Assembly: GCF_021130785.1 (NCBI RefSeq)
Contig: NC_060214.1
Location: 6,387,001 to 6,451,000 of the forward strand
Source of the DNA: Homalodisca vitripennis
Taxonomy: Eukaryota; Arthropoda; Insecta; Hemiptera; Cicadellidae
Direction: 5' to 3'
DNA: 64,000 nucleotides
The notes under the pieces are model-generated. The model made no database searches. It was not told the origin of the DNA and worked only from the letters and a program-made list of their open reading frames with translations. Positions 47,034 to 59,904 of the stretch are shown in pieces. A program made the position numbers and the translations under genes. Within the stretch, counting starts at the first letter, position 1. Each line of letters begins with the position of its first letter.

Positions 47034-50000
47034 ACTAACGATGCAGTGTGACTGTAGCACTAAATAGTTCTAACGATGCTATGTGACTGTAGCACTAACC
47101 AGTAGGCCTACTAACGATGCGATGTGACTGTAACACTAACCAGTACTAACGATGTGGTGTGACTGTAGCTCTAACCAGTACTAACGATTTGGTGTGACTG
47201 TAGCACTAACCAGTACTAACGATGCGATGTGACTGTAGCACTAACCAGTACTAACGATTTGGTGGGATTGTGACTGTAGCACTAACCAGTACTAACGATG
47301 CGATGTGACTGTAACACTAACTAGTACTAACGATGTGGTGTGACTGTAGCTCTAACCAGTACTAATGATGCGGTGTGACTGTAACACTAACCAGTACTAA
47401 CGATGCGATGTGACTGTAACACTAACTAGTACTAACGATGTGGTGTGACTGTAGCTCTAACCAGTACTAATGATGCGGTGTGACTGTAACACTAACCAGT
47501 ACTAACGATGTGGTGTGACTGTAGCTCTAACCAGTACTAACGATTTGGTGTGTGACTGTAGCACTAACCAGTACTAACGATGCGATGTGACTGTAGCACT
47601 AACCAGTACTAACGATTTGGTGTGACTGTAGCACTAACCAGTACTAACGATGCGATGTGACTGTAACACTAACTAGTACTAACGATGTGGTGTGACTGCA
47701 GCTCTAACCAGTACTAATGATGCGGTGTGACTGTAACACTAACCAGTACTAACGATGCGATGTGACTGTAACACTAACTATTACTAACGATGTGGTGTGA
47801 CTGTAGCACTAACCAGTACTAACGATTTGGTGTGACTGTAGCACTAACCAGTACTAACGATGCGATGTGACTGTAACACTAACTAGTACTAACGATGTGG
47901 TGTGACTGTAGCTCTAACCAGTACTAATGATGCGGTGTGACTGTAACACTAACCAGTACTAACGATGTGGTGTGACTGTAGTACTAACCAGTACTAACGA
48001 TGCGGTGTGACTGTAGCACTAACCAGTACTAACGATGCGGTGTGACTGTAGCACTAACCAGTACTAACGATCTGGTGTGACTATAACACTAACCAGTACT
48101 AACGATGCTATGTGACTGTAGCACTAACCAGTACTAACGATGCAGTGTGACTGTAGCACTAACCAGTACTAACGATGCGATGTGACTGTAACACTAACCA
48201 GTACTAACGATGTGGTGTGACTGTAATACTAACCAGTACTAACGATGCGGTGTGACTGTAGCGCTAACCAGTACTAACGATGCAGTGTGACTGTAGCACT
48301 AACCAGTACTAACGATGCGGTGTGACTGTAACACTAACCAGTACTAACGATGCGGTGTGACTGTAGCACTAACCAGTACTAATGATGCGGTGTGACTGTA
48401 GCACTAACCAGTACTAACGATGCGATGTGACTGTAAACACTAACCAGTACTAACGATGTGGTGCGACTGTAATACTATCCAGTACTAACGATGCGGTGTG
48501 ACTGTAGCACTAACCAGTACTAACGATGCAGCGTGACTGTAGCACTAACCAGTACTAAGGATGCGGTGTGACTGTAGCACTAACCAGTACTAAGGATGCG
48601 GTGTGACTGTAGCACTAACCAGTACTAACGATGCGATGTGACTGTAACACTAACCAGTACTAACGATGTGGTGCGACTGTAATACTAACCAGTACTAACG
48701 ATGCGTGTGTGACTGTAGCACTAACCAGTACTAACGATGCAGCGTGACTGTAGCACTAACCAGTACTAACGATGCGGTGTGACTGTAGCACTAACCAGTA
48801 CTAACGATGCGATGTGACTGTAACACTAACCAGTACTAACGATGTGGTGCGACTGTAATACTAACCAGTACTAACGATGCGGTGAGACTGTAATACTAAC
48901 CAGTACTAACGATGCAGTGTGACTGTAGCGCTAACCAGTACTAACGATGCAGTGTGACTGTAGCGCTAACCAGTACTAACGATGCAGTGTGACTGTAGCA
49001 CTAACCAGTACTAACGATGCAGCGTGACTGTAGCACTAACCAGTACTAACGATGCGGTGTGACTGTAGCAACTAACCAGTACTAATGATGCGGTGTGACT
49101 GTAGCACTAACCAGTACGAACGATCTGGTGTGACTATAACACTAACCAGTACTAACGATGCTATGTGACTGTAGCACTAACCAGTACTAACGATGCAGTG
49201 TGACTGTAGCACTAACCAGTACTAACGATGCGATGTGACTGTAACACTAACCAGTACTAACGATGTGGTGCGACTGTAATACTAACCAGTACTAACGATG
49301 CGGTGTGACTGTAGCGCTAACCAGTACTAACGATGCAGTGTGACTGTAGCACTAACCAGTACTAACGATGCAGCGTGACTGTAGCACTAACCAGTACTAA
49401 CGATGCAGTGTGACTGTAGCACTAACCAGTACTAACGATGCAGCGTGACTGTAGCACTAACCAGTACTAACGATGCGGTGTGACTGTAGCACTAACCAGT
49501 ACTAACGATGCAGCGTGACTGTAGCACTAACCAGTACTAACGATGCAGTGTGACTGTAGCACTAACCAGTACTAACGATGCAGCGTGACTGTAGCACTAA
49601 CCAGTACTAACGATGCAGTGTGACTGTAGCACTAACCAGTACTAACGATGCAGCGTGACTGTAGCACTAACCAGTACTAACGATGCGGTGTGACTGTAGC
49701 ACTAACCAGTACTAACGATGCAGCGTGACTGTAGCACTAACCAGTACTAACGATGCGGTGTGACTGTAGCACTAACCAGTACTAACGATGCAGCGTGACT
49801 GTAGCACTAACCAGTACTAACGATGCGGTGTGACTGTAGCACTAACCAGTACTAACGATGCAGCGTGACTGTAGCACTAACCAGTAATAACGATGCGGTG
49901 TGTGACTGTAGCACTAACCAGTACTAACGATGCAGCGTGACTGTAGCACTAACCAGTACTAACGATGCGGTGTGACTGTAGCACTAACCAGTACTAAGGA

Positions 50001-53000
50001 TGCTATGTTAGCTGTAGCACTAACCAGTACTAATGATGCGGTGTGACTGTAGCACTAACCAGTACTAACGATCTGGTGTGACTATAACACTAACCAGTAC
50101 TAACGATGCTATGTGACTGTAGCACTAACCAGTACTAACGATGCAGTGTGACTGTAGCACTAACCAGTACTAACGATGCGATGTGACTGTAACACTAACC
50201 AGTACTAACGATGTGGTGCGACTGTAATACTAACCAGTACTAACGATGGGGTGTGACTGTAGCGCTAACCAGTACTAACGATGCGGTGTGACTGTAGCAC
50301 TAACCAGTACTAACGATCTGGTGTGACTATAACACTAACCAGTACTAACGATGCTATGTGACTGTAGCACTAACCAGTACTAACGATGCAGTGTGACTGT
50401 AGCACTAACCAGTACTAACGATGCGATGTGACTGTAACACTAACCAGTACTAACGATGTGGTGTGACTGTAATACTAACCAGTACTAACGATGCGGTGTG
50501 ACTATAGCGCTAACCAGTACTAACGATGCAGTGTGACTGTAGCACTAACCAGTACTAACGATGCGGTGTGTGACTGTAACACTAACCAGTACTAACGATG
50601 CGGTGTGACTGTAGCACTAACCAGTACTAACGATGCGGTGTGACTGTAGCACTAACCAGTACTAACGATGCAGTGTGACTGTAGCGCTAACCAGTACTAA
50701 CGATGCAGTGTGACTGTAGCGCTAACCAGTACTAACGATGCAGTGTGACTGTAGCACTAACCAGTACTAACGATGCAGCGTGACTGTAGCACTAACCAGT
50801 ACTAACGATGCGGTGTGACTGTAGCACTAACCAGTACTAATGATGCGGTGTGACTGTAGCACTAACCAGTACTAACGATCTGGTGTGACTATAACACTAA
50901 CCAGTACTAACGATGCTATGTGACTGTAGCACTAACCAGTACTAACGATGCAGTGTGGACTGTAGCACTAACCAGTACTAACGATGCGATGTGACTGTAA
51001 CACTAACCAGTACTAACGATGCGGTGTGACTGTAGCACTAACCAGTACTAAGGATGCTATGTTAGCTGTAGCACTAACCAGTACTAATGATGCGGTGTGA
51101 CTGTAGCACTAACCAGTACTAACGATCTGGTGTGACTATAACACTAACCAGTACTAACGATGCTATGTGACTGTAGCACTAACCAGTACTAACGATGCAG
51201 TGTGACTGTAGCACTAACCAGTACTAACGATGCGATGTGACTGTAACACTAACCAGTACTAACGATGTGGTGCGACTGTAATACTAACCAGTACTAACGA
51301 TGCGGTGTGACTGTAGCGCTAACCAGTACTAACGATGCGGTGTGACTGTAGCACTAACCAGTACTAACGATCTGGTGTGACTATAACACTAACCAGTACT
51401 AACGATGCTATGTGACTGTAGCACTAACCAGTACTAACGATGCAGTGTGACTGTAGCACTAACCAGTACTAACGATGCGATGTGACTGTAACACTAACCA
51501 GTACTAACGATGTGGTGTGACTGTAATACTAACCAGTACTAACGATGCGGTGTGACTGTAGCGCTAACCAGTACTAACGATGCAGTGTGACTGTAGCACT
51601 AACCAGTACTAACGATGCGGTGTGACTGTAACACTAACCAGTACTAACGATGCGGTGTGACTGTAGCACTAACCAGTACTAATGATGCGGTGTGACTGTA
51701 GCACTAACCAGTACTAACGATGCGATGTGACTGTAACACTAACCAGTACTAACGATGTGGTGCGACTGTAATACCATCCAGTACTAACGATGCGGTGTGA
51801 CTGTAGCACTAACCAGTACTAACGATGCAGCGTGACTGTAGCACTAACCAGTACTAACGATGCGGTGTGACTGTAGCACTAACCAGTACTAAGGATGCGG
51901 TGTGACTGTAGCACTAACCAGTACTAACGATGCGATGTGACTGTAACACTAACCAGTACTAACGATGTGGTGCGACTGTAATACTAACCAGTACTAACGA
52001 TGCGGTGTGACTGTAGCACTAACCAGTACTAACGATGCAGCGTGACTGTAGCACTAACCAGTACTAACGATGCGGTGTGACTGTAGCACTAACCAGTACT
52101 AACGATGCGATGTGACTGTAACACTAACCAGTACTAACGATGTGGTGCGACTGTAATACTAACCAGTACTAACGATGCGGTGCGACTGTAATACTAACCA
52201 GTACTAACGATGCAGTGTGACTGTAGCGCTAACCAGTACTAACGATGCAGTGTGACTGTAGCGCTAACCAGTACTAACGATGCAGTGTGACTGTAGCACT
52301 AACCAGTACTAACGATGCAGCGTGACTGTAGCACTAACCAGTACTAACGATGCGGTGTGACTGTAGCACTAACCAGTACTAATGATGCGGTGTGACTGTA
52401 GCACTAACCAGTACTAACGATCTGGTGTGACTATAACACTAACCAGTACTAACGATGCTATGTGACTGTAGCACTAACCAGTACTAACGATGCAGTGTGA
52501 CTGTAGCACTAACCAGTACTAACGATGCGATGTGACTGTAACACTAACCAGTACTAACGATGCGGTGTGACTGTAGCACTAACCAGTACTAACGATGCAG
52601 CGTGACTGTAGCACTAACCAGTACTAACGATGCGGTGTGACTGTAGCACTAACCAGTACTAACGATGCAGCGTGACTGTAGCACTAACCAGTACTAACGA
52701 TGCAGTGTGACTGTAGCACTAACCAGTACTAACGATGCAGCGTGACTGTAGCACTAACCAGTACTAACGATGCAGTGTGACTGTAGCACTAACCAGTACT
52801 AACGATGCAGCGTGACTGTAGCACTAACCAGTACTAACGATGCAGTGTGACTGTAGCACTAACCAGTACTAACGATGCAGCGTGACTGTAGCACTAACCA
52901 GTACTAACGATGCAGTGTGACTGTAGCACTAACCAGTACTAACGATGCAGCGTGACTGTAGCACTAACCAGTACTAACGATGCGGTGTGACTGTAGCACT

Positions 53001-53190
53001 AACCAGTACTAACGATGCAGCGTGACTGTAGCACTAACCAGTACTAACGATGCGGTGTGACTGTAGCACTAACCAGTACTAACGATGCAGCGTGACTGTA
53101 GCACTAACCAGTACTAACGATGCGGTGTGACTGTAGCACTAACCAGTACTAAGGATGCTATGTTAGCTGTAGCACTAACCAGCACTAACG
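47034..53190. repeat. 35-bp satellite array, about 175 units
   Basis: Head-to-tail 35-base units without spacers. The conserved half runs CACTAACCAGTACTAACGAT. The other half varies among a few types: gatgCGG, gatgCAG, gatgCGA, gaTGTGG, gatgCTA or gatCTGG, with linked changes in the following gta(GC/AC/AT)act. The unit length is not a multiple of 3 and contains stops, so it does not code. The array has higher-order repeats (see findings). Edge units are the most diverged, as expected from unequal exchange. Confidence 0.98.
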
Positions 53191-53518
53191 AATGGCGGTT
53201 CCAGTTTCTTCCCAAGTATTCTTGCCGGTTTTTGCAAAGGTCTCAAGCGTCCTAACATTAAATAATGAGATCTTAAATACTTGTATGTAGAGAAGAAGAT
53301 ACAATACAAATTTTATCCATTAACTAAAAAATCCGTCCTTGAAGAAGTGCTAAGGCATTGCAAATTATAGTTTCTAAATGCTTACTTGCATCAAATAATC
53401 GTCGGTTTGAAAGGCACAATTTATGTGTGGAGTAACTCTGAGATATCTGCAAAACCGAAAGAATAGTGTGTATTAGTAGTTCCCAATTTTTGTGGGTAGT
53501 GCTTTAAGTAACTCATTC
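53191..53518. other. Unique flank of the satellite
   Basis: AT-rich, no gene recognised. Confidence 0.35.
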
Positions 53519-53785
53519 CAGTAGCGTAACTAGGAAGTAGCTTTGGTTGGGTGGGGTGGGGGAAGAATCTGTTTGAAAAACGACACACCACATCGGGGCC
53601 TATGGAATACATCTGAATAGATTTAAATTTGAATTAAATTTGATGAACATGCATAAGCGTAATTAAAGCTTAATAATGAATTACTTTATTTTAAACAAGT
53701 TGGATAGCTGTTATGTTTTTTAATTTTAGGCCTTTGTAGGAGGGGGTGTTCATTCCATCATCCCCCCCTTTTAGTTACGCCACTG
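53519..53785. mobile_element. MITE with CAGTGGCGTAACTA ends
   Basis: Left CAGTAGCGTAACTAGG and right, in reverse complement, CAGTGGCGTAACTAAAAGG. G/C runs lie near both ends. The length is 267 bp. Ends recall widespread hAT-like insect MITEs; the flanking 8-mers share only part of their bases. Confidence 0.65.
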
Positions 53786-54104
53786 ACCCGAACAGTGGGA
53801 GAGTGGAAAAATATATTTAATAATTGAAATTGACTTTTTGCATTGATTATTGTGGGATTGCAGCCCTTAATGGCCGTCCTCGCCTTTAGTTTCAAGCACA
53901 ATATCTATACACCAAGCCATTTTACCTGGTGTCTTTCCTATCAACTTCCGGGTTTTCACCACTTGTTTTCCCATCTTAGCTCCTGCCACTGACTACCAAC
54001 ACTCACTTGGAGATCACCAGTAATTTTCATTCAGCATTCTTTCTTTATATCTAGTATATTTCCAGGCATTTCCTTCCTACATGATTTACACTCATTACAT
54101 GTTA
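53786..54104. other. Gene-free interval
   Basis: Nothing recognised. Confidence 0.35.
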
Positions 54105-55245
54105 CAAAAATAGAACCCTACGTTTCAAATATTGAAATCTATTGTCTTCTTCAGGTGTCAAGTATAACACAGAAAGGTGATAAAATTAATAAGCGTCTTA
54201 TTCCTCTTTTATAACGTAAAAGCATTGATTTATAATCCATAAAAACATACAATGTAGTTGGAGGTCCACTCCAAACATTGATTTCAACTGCATTATACCA
54301 GTATTTGAAGTAAAAGATCCTATTTTTCTTTCGGTTTGTCCTAATATCAGAGTACGCTGTATGCGTACGGAAAGGTTGATACCAACGCCTACGTTTCCAA
54401 TATAGGAATCTACCCGCTTCTTCAGGTGTCAAAAATTATAGGTGATACAAATGATAGGTGTCATCACCGTTATTTATAACGTAAAAGCATCGATGTGGAA
54501 TAAATAAAAACATACATTTTGCTAGGAGGTCCACTTTGAGCACTGGTTCAAAATAGTTGTTTTCGACTGCTTTACACCAGTATTTTGAGTATCAGATCCT
54601 ATTTCGCTTTCAGTTTCCCCTGATATCTGAGTAGACTGTATAGACAAGAATTTTGGTAAATAAATACTAACGAGATTGGAGTATATCATCTTCTTCAGCA
54701 ATCAAAAAAGAAAACAAATTTAGAGTGTGTGCATATGGATTTGGTAAATACCTACGACTACTTTTCGAGGATTGGAATCTAACCTCTTCTTCAGCTACAA
54801 AAGATTTTAAAAATCATGTAGGATGCATGCATATTAAATTTGGTACATACCAACGACTACATTTCAAGAACTGGAATCTACCCTCTTTGTCTGCTAACAA
54901 AAGATTAAAATTTCATGTATGGGGTATGCATAAAAATTTACGTAAATACCAACGACTACGTTTCGAGGATTGGAATCTACTCTCTTCTTCAGTTGTCAAA
55001 AATGACAGATGATACAGAAAGGCGATTAAAACAATTATAGGCGTTTTCATCCTCTTTTATAATGCGAAACATTGCTTCAGAATCAATAAAGCACATACAT
55101 GTATATTACAGATCCACTCCAATAATTGATTCAAAACAGTTGGTTTAAACTGCTTTACAACAATATTTTAAGTTCAGTATCTTATTTTGCTTTCGGTTTG
55201 TCCTAAAAGTCACCGGATGTGGACATGAGCTTTAATAAACACCAA
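54105..55245 (-). repeat. Tandem cluster of Penelope-like motif units
   Basis: Motif copies at about 54115, 54384, 54665, 54755, 54855, 54955 and a weak one near 55230. Between the first, second, third and last lies a 240-270 bp unit (gcattgattt, aaaaacatac, gaggtccact, actgctttacaccagtattt, tttcggtttgtcc) repeated three times. The middle copies are only 90-100 bp apart. The minus strand is the sense of the hammerhead-like core. Confidence 0.7.
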
Positions 55246-55329
55246 ATACAACACTACTTCCGACAGATTTCGACCTTTTAAACGACATTTACATAAACAC
55301 CGCAAGGTTAAGTCTTAAACCCAATCTTT

Positions 55330-55960
55330 TTATTCCCTTTTAATGAATCCCCGGCGAGTGAATTTACGAACGCCGTAAACAAAGACGGGAACAACAGTCC
55401 CCGAGGAAAGTAAAGACGGGACGTGTTTAAAAACGGGAGCAAAGTAAAGTAGAAGTGTCAGCCGGGGCTGATGTGTGAGAATTGAGGCCCTCCCCTCCCC
55501 CCCGACCCAATTAATAGAGCTTATCTCTGTAGAACGGGCGCGCGGAGAGCCGTACAATAAATATGCCGGTGCAAGTAGGCTATTCGTATGCGGGGGGCGC
55601 GGATCCGTCAGTCAGAGCGGCTGATGAGAACCCCCCACCCCCCGTAACTGTAGGGGTGGTTAACCCCCGCATCCCTCCTACAACGTCCCGAAGGCTTGTC
55701 ATTGTTTCACCTTCTCTCACTGTCACTTCTCCGCTTCCATTCTGCCGTCTCGCTCGCGCCTAATGTTCGACCCTGCCGTTACTTTTTAGCACCTCCCCTC
55801 GGCTTACATAGTGATGGGTTGATTAGTTTTTTTAATTAACGGAATTTACATTTTCTTCGGCCGGCTGAATTTGGCGAAAGCGAACGAACGGGTGGGTTAC
55901 AAATGGCTGTAATCGACGGTGTAGTCCGTTCCGAGTGCAAATCGAGGTGTGAATTTATCG
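55330..55960. promoter_or_regulatory. GC- and CpG-rich island, possible promoter
   Basis: The only extended stretch in the window rich in CpG (gggcgcgcggag, ggggggcgcggatccg, ctcgctcgcgcc). It sits in AT-rich DNA. No coding exon was recognised on either strand, and direction is unknown. Could be a promoter with an untranslated first exon of a gene outside the window. Confidence 0.3.
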
Positions 55961-57062
55961 ATTGCGATGTAATCGAGTCTGTTCCTTGAAGACTTCTCGG
56001 TTATTCAGTTGTGTGACGTTTTTATATTTGCTGGTGGAAAGCGCCACTCGTAATGAATAGGAATTGCGAATCGAATAAGCCAAGGGCTGTGTGCAAAGAC
56101 CAACACCTTTTAAAACAATTTACTGATGCAATCCAGTTACGTTAGCCCTGTGACATCTCCGTTCAAAATGGATTTCTACGCCTAAGTGGCAAAGATAGAA
56201 AGTGGTGAAAGTTTATCGAACGTGATGAAAGACGATGTTATAAAACTTAGTATCAATGAATTCCGATTACACGTTGAGGCCCTGATTTAAATGATGATGT
56301 TTGCGTGAAAACAGCAAAATACAAAGTTGTCTTTGTATTTTGATAAATTATTGAAAGCAAATTTAACTGCAGATCTTAAAGCAATGTCCGCTTTTTTGGT
56401 TCCAAGCGTGGGGTTTACATAATAGGCATTTTACCTGATATCTTTCGTATCATATCCAAACATTATACATTGCTTTGTGTTTTTCCATTGTAGCTTCCAG
56501 CACTCTATCTGACATCTCCAGCCATCTTGCATTATTTCATTATGTTATTTAGTTAGAACATTTCCTTCTATTTCACGATTCGTTTGGTCTTGGTCTACTA
56601 TTCCTCGTCTTCATTTCTATCTATTCTTACTGGTCTGTCATACTTTAGTTCTGCTTTCCTTCACAGTCCATTCGTTGTTTCTTCTTTCAGTCCTTCTCGC
56701 CTCTTCGTAAAAACATTTCTTTATCGTCAGCTACATTACTTTGACAAACAGCCCAAATATTTTGCAGTAATATTCTCTTAAATAAGTCCACTCCTGATTT
56801 TATATACAATCTATAACATTATACAACAATCTCCACACCACATAGGTAAAAATCTTTTTTTCAAGATCGAATCTTTTCATACTTCCCTTGGAACTGAGTA
56901 ATCATATTGAAATGAAATCAACGTTCAGAATTTTGTCTATTTAATTGGTTCATTAAATTGCAAAGTTGGTCTACTAAATTATTATAGTTATTACAATGCT
57001 CCTTATCAATTATATACTCGTTGTCATGCAAAATCATTCTAATCAATATATGATTTTGAAGG
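55961..57062. other. Gene-free interval
   Basis: AT-rich, short open frames only; T/C-rich stretch at 56570-56710. Confidence 0.35.
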
Positions 57063-57512
57063 TTGAGTACGCTCCAGTTCATCTTCCTTTTGATGCAGCG
57101 TCTGAGATCTGACTTGTCACAGACTTGTCTCCTGGAATATGGAGTCATGTTCATCTGAAGAGATCCACAAAACAGTCGACAGCGAAGAAGCTCAAAATGA
57201 CCTCTTTATATCGTTTCGACAACAGATACATAGACAACACAATATAATGTAGATGAAGAGGTTATTTTCATTGTCTCATCAGGTACACAACTGAGTGCAC
57301 TACGATGTGATAGACACGATCTATAAGCACGGTGGAGAAACATAGTTTTCTACGCGTAACGTAACTATGGTGTTAAGCTTTGATTCAATGTGAACATTGT
57401 TTTGGATCTTTTCAGACGAATATGACTCTAGATTTCATGACTGGTCTGTGACAGCGTAAGATCCCAGACGATGCACCAAGAGGAAGGTGAACTGGAGCTT
57501 AACTCAATATTT
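57063..57512. mobile_element. Foldback / long-inverted-repeat element, copy 2
   Basis: Ends ctccagttcatcttccttttg...gcagcgtctgagatctgac and, inverted, gtaagatcccagacgatgca...gaaggtgaactggagctta. Central part (gatgaagaggttattttcat, tgtctcatcagg) matches copy 1 in reverse. Length about 450 bp. Confidence 0.8.
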
Positions 57513-59025
57513 ACTTTGAATCCCTTCCCACCATAGCTATGCTATGCGCAGTTTTATATGTTGTGTAAAGATAAATTTTATGGCAATTTTTGTTTTCTTG
57601 GTGATAGATTAGACGTATTTCTCTATTGATGGATAAATAATGTATGAATGAGTTACCTTTCCAGCATCTTTTTACGCTTTAGTCGTGTGCCATCTAAATA
57701 AGAGAACAGATACCTTTGCTCAAAATGTTTAATTTATATCGTTACATAAATCAATAACAATATATGTCCAAACTTTCGTATATATTGGAAATTTGTAAAT
57801 GTTAGGAATAATACTTATTTGTAAAGTAAAAATCAGTAGCTGCAGTAATCATCCTTGAGGATAACCGAATTCCTTGAACAAGTTTGTAATAAAAATATCA
57901 CTTCCATGTAATTGAAAAAGGTATAACTTAGAAATATATCAGTCAGGATTCCAGCAAAACAATACTGCAACTGCACACTTTGTAAGCCACGTTTTGGATC
58001 ACAAAATTGCAACTCATATATTTTAGTTATCGACTATTTATAACATTTCTAAACACTATCTAAACACTACTTGATTCAATGACAACTACATACCAAGGGT
58101 TAAATCTATATGGAGATTAATAGTTCATAAAGTACATAATGTGGTTACTATATGCTATGTTAATAATTGCAATTTGTATTTCGGCTTATACTATCAAACA
58201 AATATTACCTTTTGTGGTGCACATAAAAATCTCAAAGGTTTTAACAATTGTACAAACCTCTAGCGTAAGTAAATGTAACTTATGATTAATTACCTAGTAT
58301 TGCAGTTAGTATTTCTACAAAAACTAAATATACGATGAATTATTCAAGGATGAATTATGAAATAACAGTAAATTACCATAAATTATACAATATGTAATTT
58401 ATGTTGATATTTTAAATTATATCTTTCCAATTAAGTAATTCTGTTGGTTTAGAATATATCATTAATACATATAAAAGTACACTTTACATATCTAATTGAA
58501 TTTACTAGCTCTTCACCAATATCGATATATGGTTAACGACTGTTCGGTATTTTACAAACTATCGAGTGCCATATATATGTTTAACCCGTGGTATGCAATT
58601 GTCATTTACTCTAGTAGTTTTCAGACACTATTAAAGTCTTATAAATTATATATAGCTGACATATATCACTTCTAGTTTAGGTTTCCCTGCGTTACATGGC
58701 GTGACCTTCAAAGCATGCAGTAGCAGTAGCTTTTTTTCGGAATCCTGATTGATATTTAAAAATAATTCCTTTTTAATTATGAGAAGTGATCTTTTTTTAT
58801 AACGCATTCGAGCATCCTCATGGATCTCTACTAGAGCCAGTGTTTTTCAGTTTACGAATAAATACGAAATATCGAATATACGAACGATAGCTTGGGCATA
58901 TTTTTTATTGTTAAATGTAAAAACCAGAACCTAAGTCTTGAGAACTGGCATAAGATTGTATATAATGATTTCCATTAATCACGATACAACACTACATAAA
59001 TGGAATTTATCTCACCAGAACCTTT
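57513..59025. other. AT-rich gene-free interval
   Basis: No supported feature. Confidence 0.4.
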
Positions 59026-59029
59026 ATTA

Positions 59030-59290
59030 TTTATACACTGCAATAAAACCTAACTCAGTGAACGAAAATGTTACTATCATATGGCAAGATATGTCGATAG
59101 AGAAAACATGCAGACTTTAAATAGGAATGAAACTTCATTTGTATATAGTACAATTATATTATGGTGGATGTCCAACGGCCAACCATAGATTTGGCTGAGC
59201 GTCATTAGAGTGTATGCTTAGTAGGCTGACACAATTAATTTCTTTTTTGACTTCCGGGGGGGGGGAGGAAGAAAAAATTTGTTTTTTGTA
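59030..59290 (+). repeat. Family B-related module
   Basis: aacctaactcagtgaacgaa, gaatgaaacttcatttgtat, ttatggtggatgtccaacgg, ttggctgagcgtca. It ends near a G10 run. Confidence 0.6.
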
Positions 59291-59904
59291 TGATTTTGCA
59301 GGTCTATCTGACCGCAAGGCATCTAAAGAACGAAATAAGCCATTGGCTTAGAGAAGCCTGATATGCGAAACTTTGTGTAGCGTATTCCTTTCTTGATATT
59401 ATTTTAGTACCATGTACCAATTTATGTGTTTTTTTTATAAGGAAGATATAGTTTGTTAGTCTATACGAGTACGTTAGTGTTTGACACGAGAATAGCTATC
59501 CTGGATCGCAAACGGTTTTAATAAATTAAATTCTATCCTATGCTTGAAGTTTATTTTTGACAATGGAAGGATTGTGAAGGAATAATTATTTTCTATTATT
59601 CAGCTTACCCATCCTTATCGTTTTAACTATCCATGAAGTCACAAAATAACAGTTCATAAAGGAAATTGTAATATAAATTCAATCTCCTAGCGCACATATC
59701 GTTTCTATTACCTTTCATTACATGTTTCGTAATATGACGTTTCGTGTTATTTCAGATGTTCTATCATTAGACATTGGTAAAAGTATAAAAATAATAAATT
59801 CGTCATTTGTTGTATCCGTTGAGAATACGGAAAAATTACTATTTAAGTAGACTCAATAACATAAAAAAAAAAAACAAAGACATAAGGAATTAGTTTCTTT
59901 GTTT
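59291..59904. other. Gene-free interval
   Basis: A partial Penelope-like tail (gtttatttttgacaatggaagg) lies at 59549-59572. Otherwise nothing recognised. Confidence 0.4.

Noticed and set aside
47034..53190. CRISPR-like array
   Set aside because: Repeats are contiguous with no unique spacers, and the context is eukaryotic; it is a satellite.
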